A DNA stretch of 64,000 nucleotides from Hoplostethus atlanticus (lineage: Eukaryota > Chordata > Actinopteri > Trachichthyiformes > Trachichthyidae): positions 62,001-126,000 of the forward strand of contig JAXDDX010000319.1 of assembly GCA_034670405.1 (NCBI GenBank), in the 5' to 3' direction. The position numbers and the translations under genes are program-made. Under the pieces are notes generated by a model. That model did no database searches and had not been told where the DNA came from. It saw only the letters and a program-made list of their open reading frames with translations. This document shows positions 1 to 9,436 of the stretch, piece by piece; positions within the stretch are counted from its first letter, which is position 1; each line of letters starts with the position of its first letter.

Positions 1-70
1 AAATTTGGTTTTAGAAAAGGGCTATATTGACTTCCAAGGGAAGATTTAGGAAATATTATGTACTGATATA

Positions 71-325
71 CAGTGCATTCAGAAAGTATTCAGACCCCTT
101 TACTTTTTTTACATTTTGTTATGTTGCAGCCTTATGCTAAAATCATTTAAATTCATTTTTTCCAAATTTGCAAAAATTTCTAAAATCCCATTTTCGCTTT
201 GTCATTATGGGTTATTGAGTGTAGATTGATGAGGGAAAAAATGAATTTAAACGATTTTAGAATAAGGCTGCAACATAACAAAATGTGAAAAAGTGAAGGG
301 GTCTGAATACTTTCTGAATGCACTG
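71..325. mobile_element. Tc1/mariner-type MITE
   Basis: The two ends are long inverted repeats, beginning CAGTGCATTC and ending GAATGCACTG, and each is flanked by TA (69-70 and 326-327), the Tc1/mariner target duplication. The arms are of the kind that end the Tc1-like transposon remnant at 54216-55196. At 255 bp, with no coding capacity, it is a non-autonomous derivative. Confidence 0.85.
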
Positions 326-344
326 TATTATTTTTAAATGGTGC

Positions 345-863
345 CATCCATCCATTCTGTATAGCCGTTAGTCACTGTAACAGTCTCAATAGGCTTTGCA
401 ATGCCACATTATGAAAACAATAAATGACAGCACACAATACCCCCACAGCTTTGGACCCTTGCAGAGGAGAAACTTCCACAACACCTTTCAGGAAAAACAT
501 TTTGCAAACCTTGTTAGGGGCTACTTGGTAAGGGTCCGATACAATGCCTGCATTACTGGCATTCCTTCTTACCCTCACTTATGAATAAGACCCTGATACC
601 TGAGCTCCTCCTCTTGGGGTAGCTGCTCACCCCTCACCTTGATAGGACAGGCCACCGTGGAGAGAGAACCATCGCCTCATGTGCTTTTGTTCTGATCATA
701 TTCTGTTCACATTATAATTGTCATAATTATATTGATAATTGATAACGGATTCTGTCATAGATCTGATTGTTTGTCAGCCTGTCCTAGTTAGGCCTGTAAA
801 GTCCTTTGAGGCTTGTTTGTGATAAAGGTCTATATAAATAAACTTGACTTGACTTGACTTGGA
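345..863. repeat. Rex1-like LINE 3' tails, two orientations
   Basis: Positions 350-590 are a degraded copy of the block at 22305-22555 and 25389-25617, which is the reverse complement of a fish LINE 3' UTR. Positions 770-863 are a second tail in + orientation. It ends in a TATATAAATAAA-like stretch followed by tandem CTTGA units at 841-860, the usual ending of such LINEs. Confidence 0.55.
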
Positions 864-2080
864 GGCGCTGATCCTCATCCCGACTGTGTCACACTGCAAA
901 CTTCTCCCATGCACATCAGAGATCACAGTCTGGTGAAGGCAGAAGGATGACATCATCTGCAAACAGCTGAGATGCCACCCTAATGTCAAACAATTGGACT
1001 CTCCAGACCTCAACTGCGCATTGACATCCCGTCCATGAATATCATGAAAAGGAGAGAGGACACGGTGTACCCTTATCAGATTCCACACCAGCCAAAGGGC
1101 AGTGGTGAAGCAGACCTAGGCGTTGGAGACCATGACAATGGAAACTTTCTGTTGGAATGTGGACAGGAGCCTGAGGTGGTGTGAGAGGTTGAGAAGTACC
1201 AACTAGATATAGTTGGCCTCACCTGGTCTCTCTCCTACTCAAGAGTTGTCCAGGGTTAGGGTTACCTAACGGACCCCTAACGCTCTTGTTGGCAACAAGT
1301 GACTTACCTGGAGGGGCATGATTGGGAGGAATGGCCTCCCTAATGTGAACCCAAGCAACGTGTTGTTATTGGACATGTGTGCTAGTCATGGATTATACAT
1401 AACAAACACAAGGAGGCTCAGAAATGTACATGGTACCAGAGCTACTTGTACCACAGGTCAATGATCAACTTTAACTTTAGTTGTTTTGTGAGACCTGAGG
1501 CCACATGTCCTGGACACTCAGGTGAAGAGAGGGACTGAGCTATCAACTGATAATCTGGTGGTGAGTTGGATTACAGGGCAGGTGAGGCTCCTGGACAGAC
1601 CTGGTAGGCCCAAACCTGTAGTGAGGGTCTGCTGGGAACATCAGTAGGAGGACTCTGTCCAGAATGATTTCATCTCTTCCCTCTGATCGAGCTTCTCCCG
1701 TTCTCTTGTTGTGGTGAGGGAGGCTGTCAAGATGAAGAAGAAGGCTTGGGAGGAGTTTAGAGAGGCTGTGGTGGATGACTTCCAGGCGGCATCAAAGGGG
1801 TTCTGGAAAACCATTCGGCGACTCTGGAGGGGAAGGCAGGACATTGCTATTCTCAGCAGGGTTGCGGAAATACTAACCTCAGTTGGCGGTATTGATGGAC
1901 TGTCATGGTTGTCTTCAATGCTGCATGGATTGCCCTTGGATGGTGCTCCAAGGGCACTTGGTCTATGCCAAGGTGTAGGATAGGAGAATGTTGAACGAGA
2001 TTGTTGAACCTTAGATTCAGAAGGAACAATGTGGATTTTTTCCTGGTTACAGAACAGTGGACCAGCTTTTTACCCTCTCG
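864..2080. mobile_element. Degenerate Rex3-like LINE fragments
   Basis: Positions 864-1080 read on the minus strand as part of a non-LTR reverse transcriptase, around the catalytic ADD region. Positions 1090-2080 read on the + strand as endonuclease and linker parts of the same type of LINE. The linker is clearest at 1711-1860: KAWEEFREAVVDDFQAASKG, then FWKTIRRLWRGRQ. The reading frames contain many stops. The same element type recurs at 20930-21385 and 36516-38500. Assignment to Rex3/RTE rests on remembered fish LINE proteins and on the ATGG-type tails of the other copies. Confidence 0.55.
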
Positions 2081-2082
2081 CA

Positions 2083-2255
2083 GATAATCATGTGGTCATG
2101 CTTGCACTGCTGCCTCACAGCAAGAAGGTCCTGGGTTCGATTCCTGCCTGGGGCGCTGTTGACTCTGGGGTGCCCAGGTAGGTTATCTCCTGGGCCTTTC
2201 TGTGTGGAGTTTGCATGTTCTCCCTGTGCTCACATGGGTCTCCTCCTATAAAGAA
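2083..2255 (+). mobile_element. tRNA-derived SINE fragment
   Basis: A tRNA-like head with a B-box match GGTTCGATTCC at 2134-2144 is followed by a body containing TGTGGAGTTTGCATGTTCTC, a sequence common in fish SINEs. It lies where the neighbouring LINE reading stops, so it appears inserted in that LINE. Confidence 0.6.
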
Positions 2256-3120
2256 CCCCATCTAAAAACATGCAACATCCTGTCCTGTCCCTGACAGTGC
2301 CGAAAGACAAAAGAGGGCTGCCCACTTCTCCTGGCTGCCCCTGGAGGAAGGTCGGCGGGGATGGGAAAATGCAGAGGATTCATTCATTACGGACACCCTA
2401 CCTGCATGTGTGTGTTGTGTTCTTCTTCTTCTTCTTATCCTGTGTTCATGTGTTTTGTGGATTTGGAAAAAGCTTACGTCCATGTTCCCCGAAGTATCCT
2501 ATGGGAAGCGTTGTGGGAGGGAAAGGATGAATGACTGAATGAATCAATGAATCAATGAATGAATGAATGAACATTTTTGTGTGCATTTGCCAAATCTGTA
2601 TGTACATATAAGCAAATATATGTTTGATAATTATATTTAGGAGCTCATTTACATTTATGTTTTGCTAATGCTATATTGTTATTGCATTAATAAATCTGAT
2701 AATATATTAAAGGATATCTACTAATATCTATACCAATATGTTTTACTAAGTCCATGTACATGTTGTATATGTACTGTAAATGTCAGAAAATATGGAAAAT
2801 GGACAGAATTCAATATTTCACAATGTTTTGAGTAAATGTGGTCCTATATGTTCATGTGGAATATTTGTGAATGTTGTGGGTTAGTTGAATTTGTTGTCTT
2901 AGTCACAGACTGTGGTTTAAAACTTACCGTCTCTCCACCACAACACCAAGATATCAAGCACTAAAAGAACTGATCATCATTGGGTTTTTTTTAATCTGAT
3001 TGATTAACTAAATTTAAGTTCATTACGTTTCCAGTCATAATAGAAACTAAATGACGATTCTAGGGCATTGATAAAAAACACCTGGTGTCACTGTTGTTTT
3101 TCTCATCAATGTTTGCCCAG
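2256..3120. other. AT-rich intron or flank, no gene seen
   Basis: There are short GAAT-type tandem repeats at about 2528-2570 and AT-rich sequence up to the 3' splice site at 3119-3120. I see no exon here. The upstream exons of the two-pore channel gene lie outside the window. Confidence 0.6.
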
Positions 3121-3185
3121 GTTTGACACCATGATTGTCATCTCTGCTCTCATCGCTACCATCATTAATGCAGCGATGAAATCAT
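3121..3185 (+). CDS. tpcn3: tpcn3 exon, domain II S3
   Basis: The acceptor TTTGCCCAG ends at 3120 and the donor GTAAGT starts at 3186. It encodes FDTMIVISALIATIINAAMKS. It begins with the last base of a split codon and ends one base into the next, completed by exon 3710 as Ser. Confidence 0.85.
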
Positions 3186-6100
3186 GTAAGTACTATTTAT
3201 TTTTTTCATTATGCAGAAGTGTGTGGATCGGGTTAGGCGTTAGGGTTATGTGGGTTTACTTCCAGTTGTTACTTCCAGGACTTTCTATCCAGATTGTGTC
3301 AAGATTTATTTACATCTGACATTCAAATGTATCTGGTATTTATAGTGAAATCAGATTTCACTCTCCCACTTTAAAACACAGATTTCAGTGCACATCTCTT
3401 CCTCTGGTAACATTTAGTTATAGTTTAGTTTGGCTAAAAACGCCTCATCTCCACCAGTATCTTATAATCAATGTCAACCAGTATGTTACTGTCAAAGATT
3501 TGGTTTATTAACATTTCCATAGTGTTTATATGTGGATTGTATTTACACTTTCTTGTTAACGTGGCCAAACTGGTTTAGTGTATTTACACCTGGATTTGAT
3601 GTGGTTTTACTCCATTTGGATCTAATCTCATGACCCAGTATACAGAGATATTGTTTATATTGCTGTTATAACCTGTTAGTAACTGACTAAATGTATTGTC
3701 CTGTCTTAGCGGGGGGGTACACCAGCCGGCAGATCCTGGACATTGTCTTTATCCTGCGGGTCCTCAGACTGATACGAGTGGTGGACAGCATCAAAAGGTT
3801 GGAGTATTTACTGCAGTGCCTTAATGCCAATATGAAAATTCAAGCTGCATATTTTTCATTGCTTCCTTGTATGTTTTTATTGTTCCTTCTATTTATTATT
3901 CCTTGTCAATCTGTTGATCTATCCATCCATAGTTATCTAGCTAGTATATGTCTGTGAAGTTGTGCATTATGTCCTGCTGTGTCCATTATTAACAATGTGG
4001 ATCTGAATGTTCTCTGTAAGGTTTCGTACCATCATCAATACCCTGATTAAGATTGGACCAACAATACTCACATTTGGACAGCTCATCATTGTAAGTTGCT
4101 GCCTTTAGTTAAATTTATATTGATTTATTTTCATGGGATGGATACTGTCAGTTTTATAATGACTGATATGGCTTGTTGTACCTGCTACATGTTAAATGGA
4201 TTATTTGGTGCAGGTTGATAGTTTATGTGCCCTGTAGTTCAACTTTAAATGTTGGACTACTAGTCACCAGAAGTCCTAAGTGCATCTCCTCCCCAAACAA
4301 GCATCTAAGAGCAGAACCAGTGCTAAGGTAAAAGTGCAATAAGTTATCTACCTACTTTAAACAAATAAAACAAATGATCAGGTGCTAAGAGGAAGGGTCA
4401 GGGTAGTGTTTCTTGAAGAGGAAGGGTCAGGGTAGTGTTTCTGGAAGAGGAAGGGTCAGGGTAGTGTTTCCTGAAGAGGAAGGGTTAGGGTAGTGTTTCT
4501 GGAAGAGGAAGGGTCAGGGTAGTGTTTCCTGAAGAGGAAGGGTCAGGGTAGTGTTTCTTGAAGAGGAAGGGTCAGGGTAGTGGTTCTGGAAGAGGAAGGG
4601 TCAGGGTAGTGTCTCTTGAAGAGGAAGGGTCAGGGTAGTGTTTCTTGAAGAGGAAGGGTCAGGGTAGTGTTTCTTGAAGAGGTGGGTTTTCAGCCTGGTG
4701 GAAGATGGGCAGCGACTCTGCCGTCCTGACATCAGTGGGGAGTTCATTCCACCACTGTCGGGCCAGGACAGAGAAGAGCCGTGACCGTGTAGATGCAGCA
4801 GAGCGAAGTGGTTGGGTGGGGGTGTAAGGCTTGACCATAGCCTGGAGGTAGGAAGGAGCTGTTCCTTTCACTGCCCTATAGGCTAGCACCAGGGTCTTGA
4901 ACTGGATGCGAGCTGCTACAGGGAGCCAGTGTAGAGAACAGATAAAGGAGGTTGTGGGAGAACTTGGGGCGGTTGAACACCAGACGAGCTGCAGCGAAGA
5001 CAGAAAGAAGAACATAAATGTTACTCATCCATTTCCTTCCCATACTTACCACGGCTACAGTTGTTAATAGTCTACTTTATTTGCTTTTATTGTTCTTAGG
5101 GTTAGGGTTAACCCTAACCATTTTTACTATTTTTATTGTTTATTTTTATATTCTAGTTGTGTGCTTATATTTTATTTCATTTTCTCTGCTGAATCCTATT
5201 ACTTTTGATGCTGTACTGACCTAATTTCCCGAAGAGGATCATTTGTTACAAGCCCCACCCCTTTTATGTGAACATGCTCATAGCTGGATTGGAAAATCCT
5301 GGTTGATGTAGTGAATTGATAACCGCCTTCATGAGACTAGTTAGCTGGGAACAACTGGGTTTTGTGTAGCCAGCTATCGCAAAGATACCCTGAATATGTT
5401 GAACTTGGTTTGTGAGACAAGCCCCTGTTGCCATGGTGATATGTTGTTTAGATCCACAGAGATGTTATATTGATTAGGGTTGGGTATCGATAAAGCTAAC
5501 AGTGATTCTTCAGTGTTCAAACTCAAACTTTCTTCTTGTTTATGGAAATTGTTATTGAAAAAATATGTTGTTGTGACTCTCTCTATAAAAGCAGATGTCC
5601 TGTAGAAATATTAGACAGAAAATAATTCACTCTATCAGGTAACAAAGAAAGCATCTTTTTAGAACTGTGTTGTTGTAGGAAAGTGTCAAGACCTGCCTCT
5701 TCCAGATGAAGAGCTGACATGTTCTCCTCTTCCTCCTCAGGTGATCTACTATATATTTGCCATGGTGGGGATGGAGCTCTTCAAAGGGAAGATACAGTTT
5801 TTTGAGGCCGACTCCAGCAACCCACAGAAAGCCTTCTGTGGAAACCCTCTGCTTAACAACTCGGCCTTCGCCAGGCTCAACTACTGCAAGAACAACTTCA
5901 ACAACGTGGTCTCCTCCTTCATCCTGCTGGTAGAGCTCACTGTTGTCAACCAGTGGCACGATATCCTTCTAACAGCTGGCAGAGGGAATTAAACCCCCAA
6001 CCCTGCAGTGCTAGTGCCTTTCTCTATCCATTGAGCTACACAGGGAATTGAACCCCCAACCCTGGCAGCAGCAAATACAATAGCTTATAGGACAGTGAAA

Positions 6101-9100
6101 GGAACAGCTCCTTCTTACCTCCAGGCTATGGTCAAGCCTTACAGCCCCCCACCACTTCGCTCTGCTGCCTCAAGGCGATGGGTTGCCCTGTTGCGCCGAG
6201 GCCCCTGGGGGCCGATCAGAGTCGCTGCACATCTTCCACCGCAGGCTGAAAACCCACATCTTCAAGAAACACTACCCTGACCCTTCCTCTTCAAGAAACA
6301 CTACCCTGACCCTTCTTCTTCAGGAAACACTACCCTGACCCTTCCTCTTCCAGAAACACTACCCTGACCGTTCCTCTTCAAGAAACACTACCCTGACCCT
6401 TCCTCTTAGCACTTGCTTATTTGTCTTATTTGTTTAAATAAAAGTAGGTAGCTAACTTATTGCACTCTTACCTTAACACTAGTTCTGCTCTTAGATGCTT
6501 GTTTAGGAAGGAAATGCACTCACGATTTCTGGTGAGTAGTAGTTCTCTACCTATGTTGAATGCACTTATTGTCAGTCGCTTTGGATAAAAGCATCTGATA
6601 AATGACTGGAATGTAATGTACAACACTACTTCCTTCCTACTGGACTAAATAGTTGAATTAATGTTTCTGGTTTCCTTAATGCGACTCCACTGCTCAGTAG
6701 CGGCTTCACAGCCGTCACCCACTCAACTGCCAGGATCTTCTTCATCCTCTTCCACATTGTGGTCGTCATCATCATCATCAAGTAAGACCATTGGCATCAT
6801 CATATCATCAACATCATCATCCCCACACGAAACATCCCTACTGAACAGACAATCTGTGGCAAATATATTTATGTATTTCCTAATAATAATTTGAACCTGC
6901 CTGGTTTGCTGGGTGGGTGGGGTTTAGTAGGACAAGCTGGATAGTGGTTTGTCAATCACAGAACATTAGACTAAACTGACTTTCAAATCCATCTTGACTG
7001 AACTGAACTGAAAACGAAAGTCTCGCTTGTGAGATTTCAGAGCAAGACTTCTCCTTGAGCGAGACTTGCGTTTTCTGGTTTAACAAAGGTCTATCTAGGG
7101 ATCCTTTCCGTAATGTTGTCAGACACTTCAAATAACAATCTGAGTCTGTCAGTGGCAAAAACAAGCACTTTTAGTGGACGTACTTTGATCTGGGCCCAGT
7201 TGCCCCTGCGGATTACATTGCAGCCATTGCAGCTCGTTTCGTGACTGCAGGCTGTGGCGATCTACCGGAGCAATTCCAAAACTTTTTGTACCTATTTTGG
7301 GGTATAAATTATTAATATATACAAATAGAGCCCAGGTTTTAAAAATACCGGAATTCCCCTTTAAAGCAGGATAAAACAAACACTAGTAGGCTTTTCACAC
7401 TTGAATATGTTAGCCCAGGGTTAACTTTAACCCTGGGTTATAATAGCCCTGGGTTAACTTATCTCACGTTTCACACTAGTTTTCTTTAACCCTGGGCTAA
7501 CAATTGACCCCGGGTATTCAGTGTTCAGGATTTCACACTGTAAGCTTGTAGACCCCGGGTTAACGTTTAATGCTAATGTTTAACTTGCTGTTACATTCTA
7601 ACCCCTGTTACATTCTAACCCCACAACGTTTCACACTATTGTTCTTAGCACCACGTTTCGGGGATAGCAGGGTTTGTTTCGTAGCAGGGTTTGTTAACCC
7701 AGGGTTAAAAGCGGTGTTAACCCTCTTTCAAAAATGCAAGTGTAAAACGCTGCTTAGCCCGGGGTTAAATGCGTCCTTAACCCAGGGTTAAGAAAGACGT
7801 TAGCCCGGGGTTAAGTGTAGTGTGAAAAGCATATAGGAGTCATATGTAGATACTATATATCTGATACTGTATGTCTGCTGAAATTTCATTTTACATTCTC
7901 CTCATTTAGCTGAAGCTCTGAGTATCCAGAGAGCCTCCCAATGAGTAAGGTTCAGCTCTTACAGAAACTAAAAAGACTGTCAACAGAAAGAGTTTTACTG
8001 GGATACACATGAGACAAGTGATCAGTTTCCAGACCGTCCAAAAGTGTTGCTCCTGCTGTGTTGCAGCATCTTCGTGGCATTCGTCCTCGAGGCGTTCTTC
8101 ATGGAGTATTCAGTGGAGAAGAGTGACCTGCAGACTTCTCTGGAGAAGAAGATTGACGAACTGGAACTGGGCGTGGCACAGTATGTTACCATGACTACCA
8201 GGACCTGTCACTCACCCTGGACATGATGTTAAACACACACACTCATATAGACACATACACAAACACAAGCAAACACCCACACAAAAAAACAAACCTATAT
8301 ACACACAGCTGTGTAATTGTTTCTTGTTGACATTATTTTTGTCAACCAGGGAGCAGTTGGAAGAAAACCTGATGGACGCCATGGAAACCAATGACAACAA
8401 CCTGGGAACCGGCCAATCAGCAACGAGAAAACCTCCCCTGATGTTTAAAATCGCTTCAAAAAGTAAGGAGCAGACAGTAGATAATGTATGTATTGTCCTG
8501 CAGGTTTTAGCTCCAGCTCTACTCAGTCCAGCCAATCCAGTCCTCTACTTGAGGAATTTCACAAACATATTTTTTTATTCCACTGCTACGCAGATGATAG
8601 CCAACTGTATATACCCCTAAAACCAGTGATTTTAGCAACTTAACCCACTCTAGGGCTTGTCTCAGATATTAAATGCTGGATGACCCAGAACTTTCTGCAG
8701 CTGAACAAACACAAGATAATTCTCTTTGGCCCTCCAAATTCGACTAAATTTATCCAGGACCAACTCGGTACCCTGTCAGCCAATGTCAAGCCCACTGCTA
8801 GATCTTGGTATTATTTTCGACTTGATATCCAAGTTAAGAAGTGGTGCAGTCCTGCTTCCTCCATCTCAATAACATTTCCAAAATAAGGTCCTTCTTGTCC
8901 TCTGCTGACCTTTTATCTCATCGTTAGACTCATTTCTATGTTTATGTTGTGTTTTATTGTTTCTTTATTTAACTTTTACTTCCATTTTTTATTTTGTGTT
9001 GCTCCATTTTGCACACTCCATTATGATTGTTATTCTATTTTAACTCTGTACTTTTTAGACTTGATTATTTTATTAAGCACTTTGTAACAGTGTTTTGAAA

Positions 9101-9436
9101 AATGCTATTATTGTTATTATTATTATCATTATTAGTGCAGTTTAATTTAGTGTGGTTTAATTGCTTTAATTTAGTTTGGTGTAGTTTATTTTAGTTGTTT
9201 CTCAGTGCTAAAACCAAAGTACAGTGATGACAGATTAATGAAACCTGCAGGAAAGATAACCAAGCTGACCATCTGTCACCATCTGTCTCTGTTTCCCACC
9301 AGGATACCGGACGGTGGACGGGTTATTACAGCGCATGTTTGAGGCTGACCTCAGCCCTGACGACTTCGCCGATGACCACGATCCAGATGCTCCTTCAAAC
9401 ATGAACTTTTCAAACCCCATTTTCAGCTCTGTATAG
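3121..9436 (+). CDS. tpcn3: Two-pore cation channel, 3' part (tpcn3-like)
   Basis: Two-pore channels are endolysosomal or plasma-membrane cation channels with two six-helix domains. The eight exons seen encode the last ~297 residues: end of S3 (FDTMIVISALIATIINAAMK), the arginine-bearing S4 of domain II (SRQILDIVFILRVLRLIRVV), S5 (TILTFGQLIIVIYYIFAMVG), pore and filter (FILLVELTVVNQW), S6 (IFFILFHIVVVIIII) and an acidic cytoplasmic tail. The long charged S3-S4 region, ELTVVNQW and the C-terminus fit TPC3 better than TPC1 or TPC2 as I remember those families. All exon phases agree except at the end of the pore exon, where no GT donor is present, so the locus may be damaged or truncated. Upstream exons are outside the window. 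Confidence 0.85.
3710..3797 (+). CDS. tpcn3: tpcn3 exon, domain II S4 voltage sensor
   Basis: It encodes SGGYTSRQILDIVFILRVLR and then LIRVVDSIKR, the S4 helix with regularly spaced arginines. The acceptor is CTTAG at 3705-3709. The donor GTTGGA at 3798 is weaker than most in this gene. Confidence 0.9.
4021..4090 (+). CDS. tpcn3: tpcn3 exon, S4-S5 linker and S5
   Basis: It encodes RFRTIINTLIKIGPTILTFG followed by QLII and ends in phase 0 at GTAAGT (4091). The acceptor is TGTAAG ending at 4020. Confidence 0.9.
4260..4990 (-). mobile_element. L2-type LINE 3' fragment with 29-bp tandem array
   Basis: The minus strand encodes the C-terminal end of an L2/CR1-type LINE protein (SLHWLPVAARIQFKTLVLAY, then LQAMVKPYTP at about 4830-4940), degraded by stops. 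Its 3' UTR is at 4260-4370. Between these, 4387-4680 holds about ten copies of a 29-bp unit (AAGAGGAAGGGTCAGGGTAG plus TGTTTCTTG). The copy at 6085-6625 has five copies of the same unit in the opposite orientation, so the array expanded within this element. Confidence 0.75.
5741..5967 (+). CDS. tpcn3: tpcn3 pore exon with missing splice donor
   Basis: The acceptor TCCTCCTCAG ends at 5740. The exon encodes VIYYIFAMVGMELFKGKIQF, an extracellular loop with paired cysteines, the pore helix and the filter region ELTVVNQWHDIL. To meet the next exon (6698, needing two bases before it) it should end in phase 2. Position 5967 gives NQWHDIL-SGFTAV, but the bases after it are TCTAAC, not GT. The open frame continues eight codons to a TAA at 5990. 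The end coordinate is therefore inferred. The next sequence is a tRNA-like repeat and an L2 LINE. Confidence 0.75.
5968..6625 (+). mobile_element. tRNA-like fragment plus L2 LINE 3' end
   Basis: On the minus strand, 5985-6060 carry A-box-like TAGCTCAATGG and B-box-like motifs, a tRNA-derived SINE head with the B-box region present twice. From about 6085 the + strand reads as the L2 C-terminus (GTAPSYLQAMVKPY, later LKTH), then five copies of the 29-bp unit (6262-6410), then the L2 3' UTR with TCGCTTTGGATAAAAGCATC near 6580. It abuts the tpcn3 pore exon. Confidence 0.75.
6698..6781 (+). CDS. tpcn3: tpcn3 exon, domain II S6
   Basis: The acceptor CTGCTCAG ends at 6697 and the donor GTAAGA starts at 6782. 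It encodes SGFTAVTHSTARIFFILFHI followed by VVVIIII, the inner pore helix. Its first base completes a codon from the previous exon. Confidence 0.85.
7389..7835. mobile_element. MITE built of GGGTTAA palindromes
   Basis: The ends are inverted (GCTTTTCACACT at the left, AGTGTGAAAAGC at the right). Inside are about nine imperfect TTAACCCnGGGTTAA or TTAGCCCnGGGTTAA palindromes separated by short spacers and further TTTCACACT motifs. It has no coding potential and lies in a tpcn3 intron. The superfamily is uncertain. Confidence 0.65.
8067..8180 (+). CDS. tpcn3: tpcn3 exon, end of S6 and proximal C-tail
   Basis: It encodes NIFVAFVLEAFFMEYSVEKS and then DLQTSLEKKIDELELGVA. The acceptor TGTTGCAG ends at 8066 and the donor GTATGT starts at 8181. 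Phases join both neighbouring exons. Confidence 0.9.
8350..8462 (+). CDS. tpcn3: tpcn3 exon, cytoplasmic tail
   Basis: It encodes QEQLEENLMDAMETNDNNLG, then TGQSATRKPPLMFKIASK. The acceptor CAACCAG ends at 8349 and the donor GTAAGG starts at 8463. Confidence 0.9.
8560..9130 (+). mobile_element. Rex1/L2-type LINE reverse transcriptase fragment
   Basis: Around 8578-8630 the + strand encodes CYADDSQLYIPLKP with the catalytic YADD, followed by an SDIKCWMTQNFLQLNKHK stretch at about 8660-8715. The rest decays into stops and a 3' tail rich in ATT at 9100-9135. It lies in the last tpcn3 intron. Confidence 0.75.
9303..9436 (+). CDS. tpcn3: tpcn3 terminal coding exon
   Basis: The acceptor TTCCCACCAG ends at 9302. 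It encodes RYRTVDGLLQRMFEADLSPD and continues through an acidic stretch to FSNPIFSSV, with the stop TAG at 9434-9436. The tail is intact, so decay of the locus, if real, is recent or limited. Confidence 0.9.

Noticed and set aside
5977-6060. tRNA gene next to the tpcn3 exon
   Set aside because: Only box-like motifs with a duplicated B-box region; no acceptor or anticodon stem can be formed.
6661-6894. Independent small ORF over the tpcn3 S6 exon
   Set aside because: It is an out-of-frame reading of the exon at 6698-6781 and its following CAT repeats.
7389-7835. Telomere-like GGGTTA repeats
   Set aside because: GGGTTA occurs within palindromes in both orientations and not as head-to-tail hexamers, so it is not interstitial telomeric DNA.
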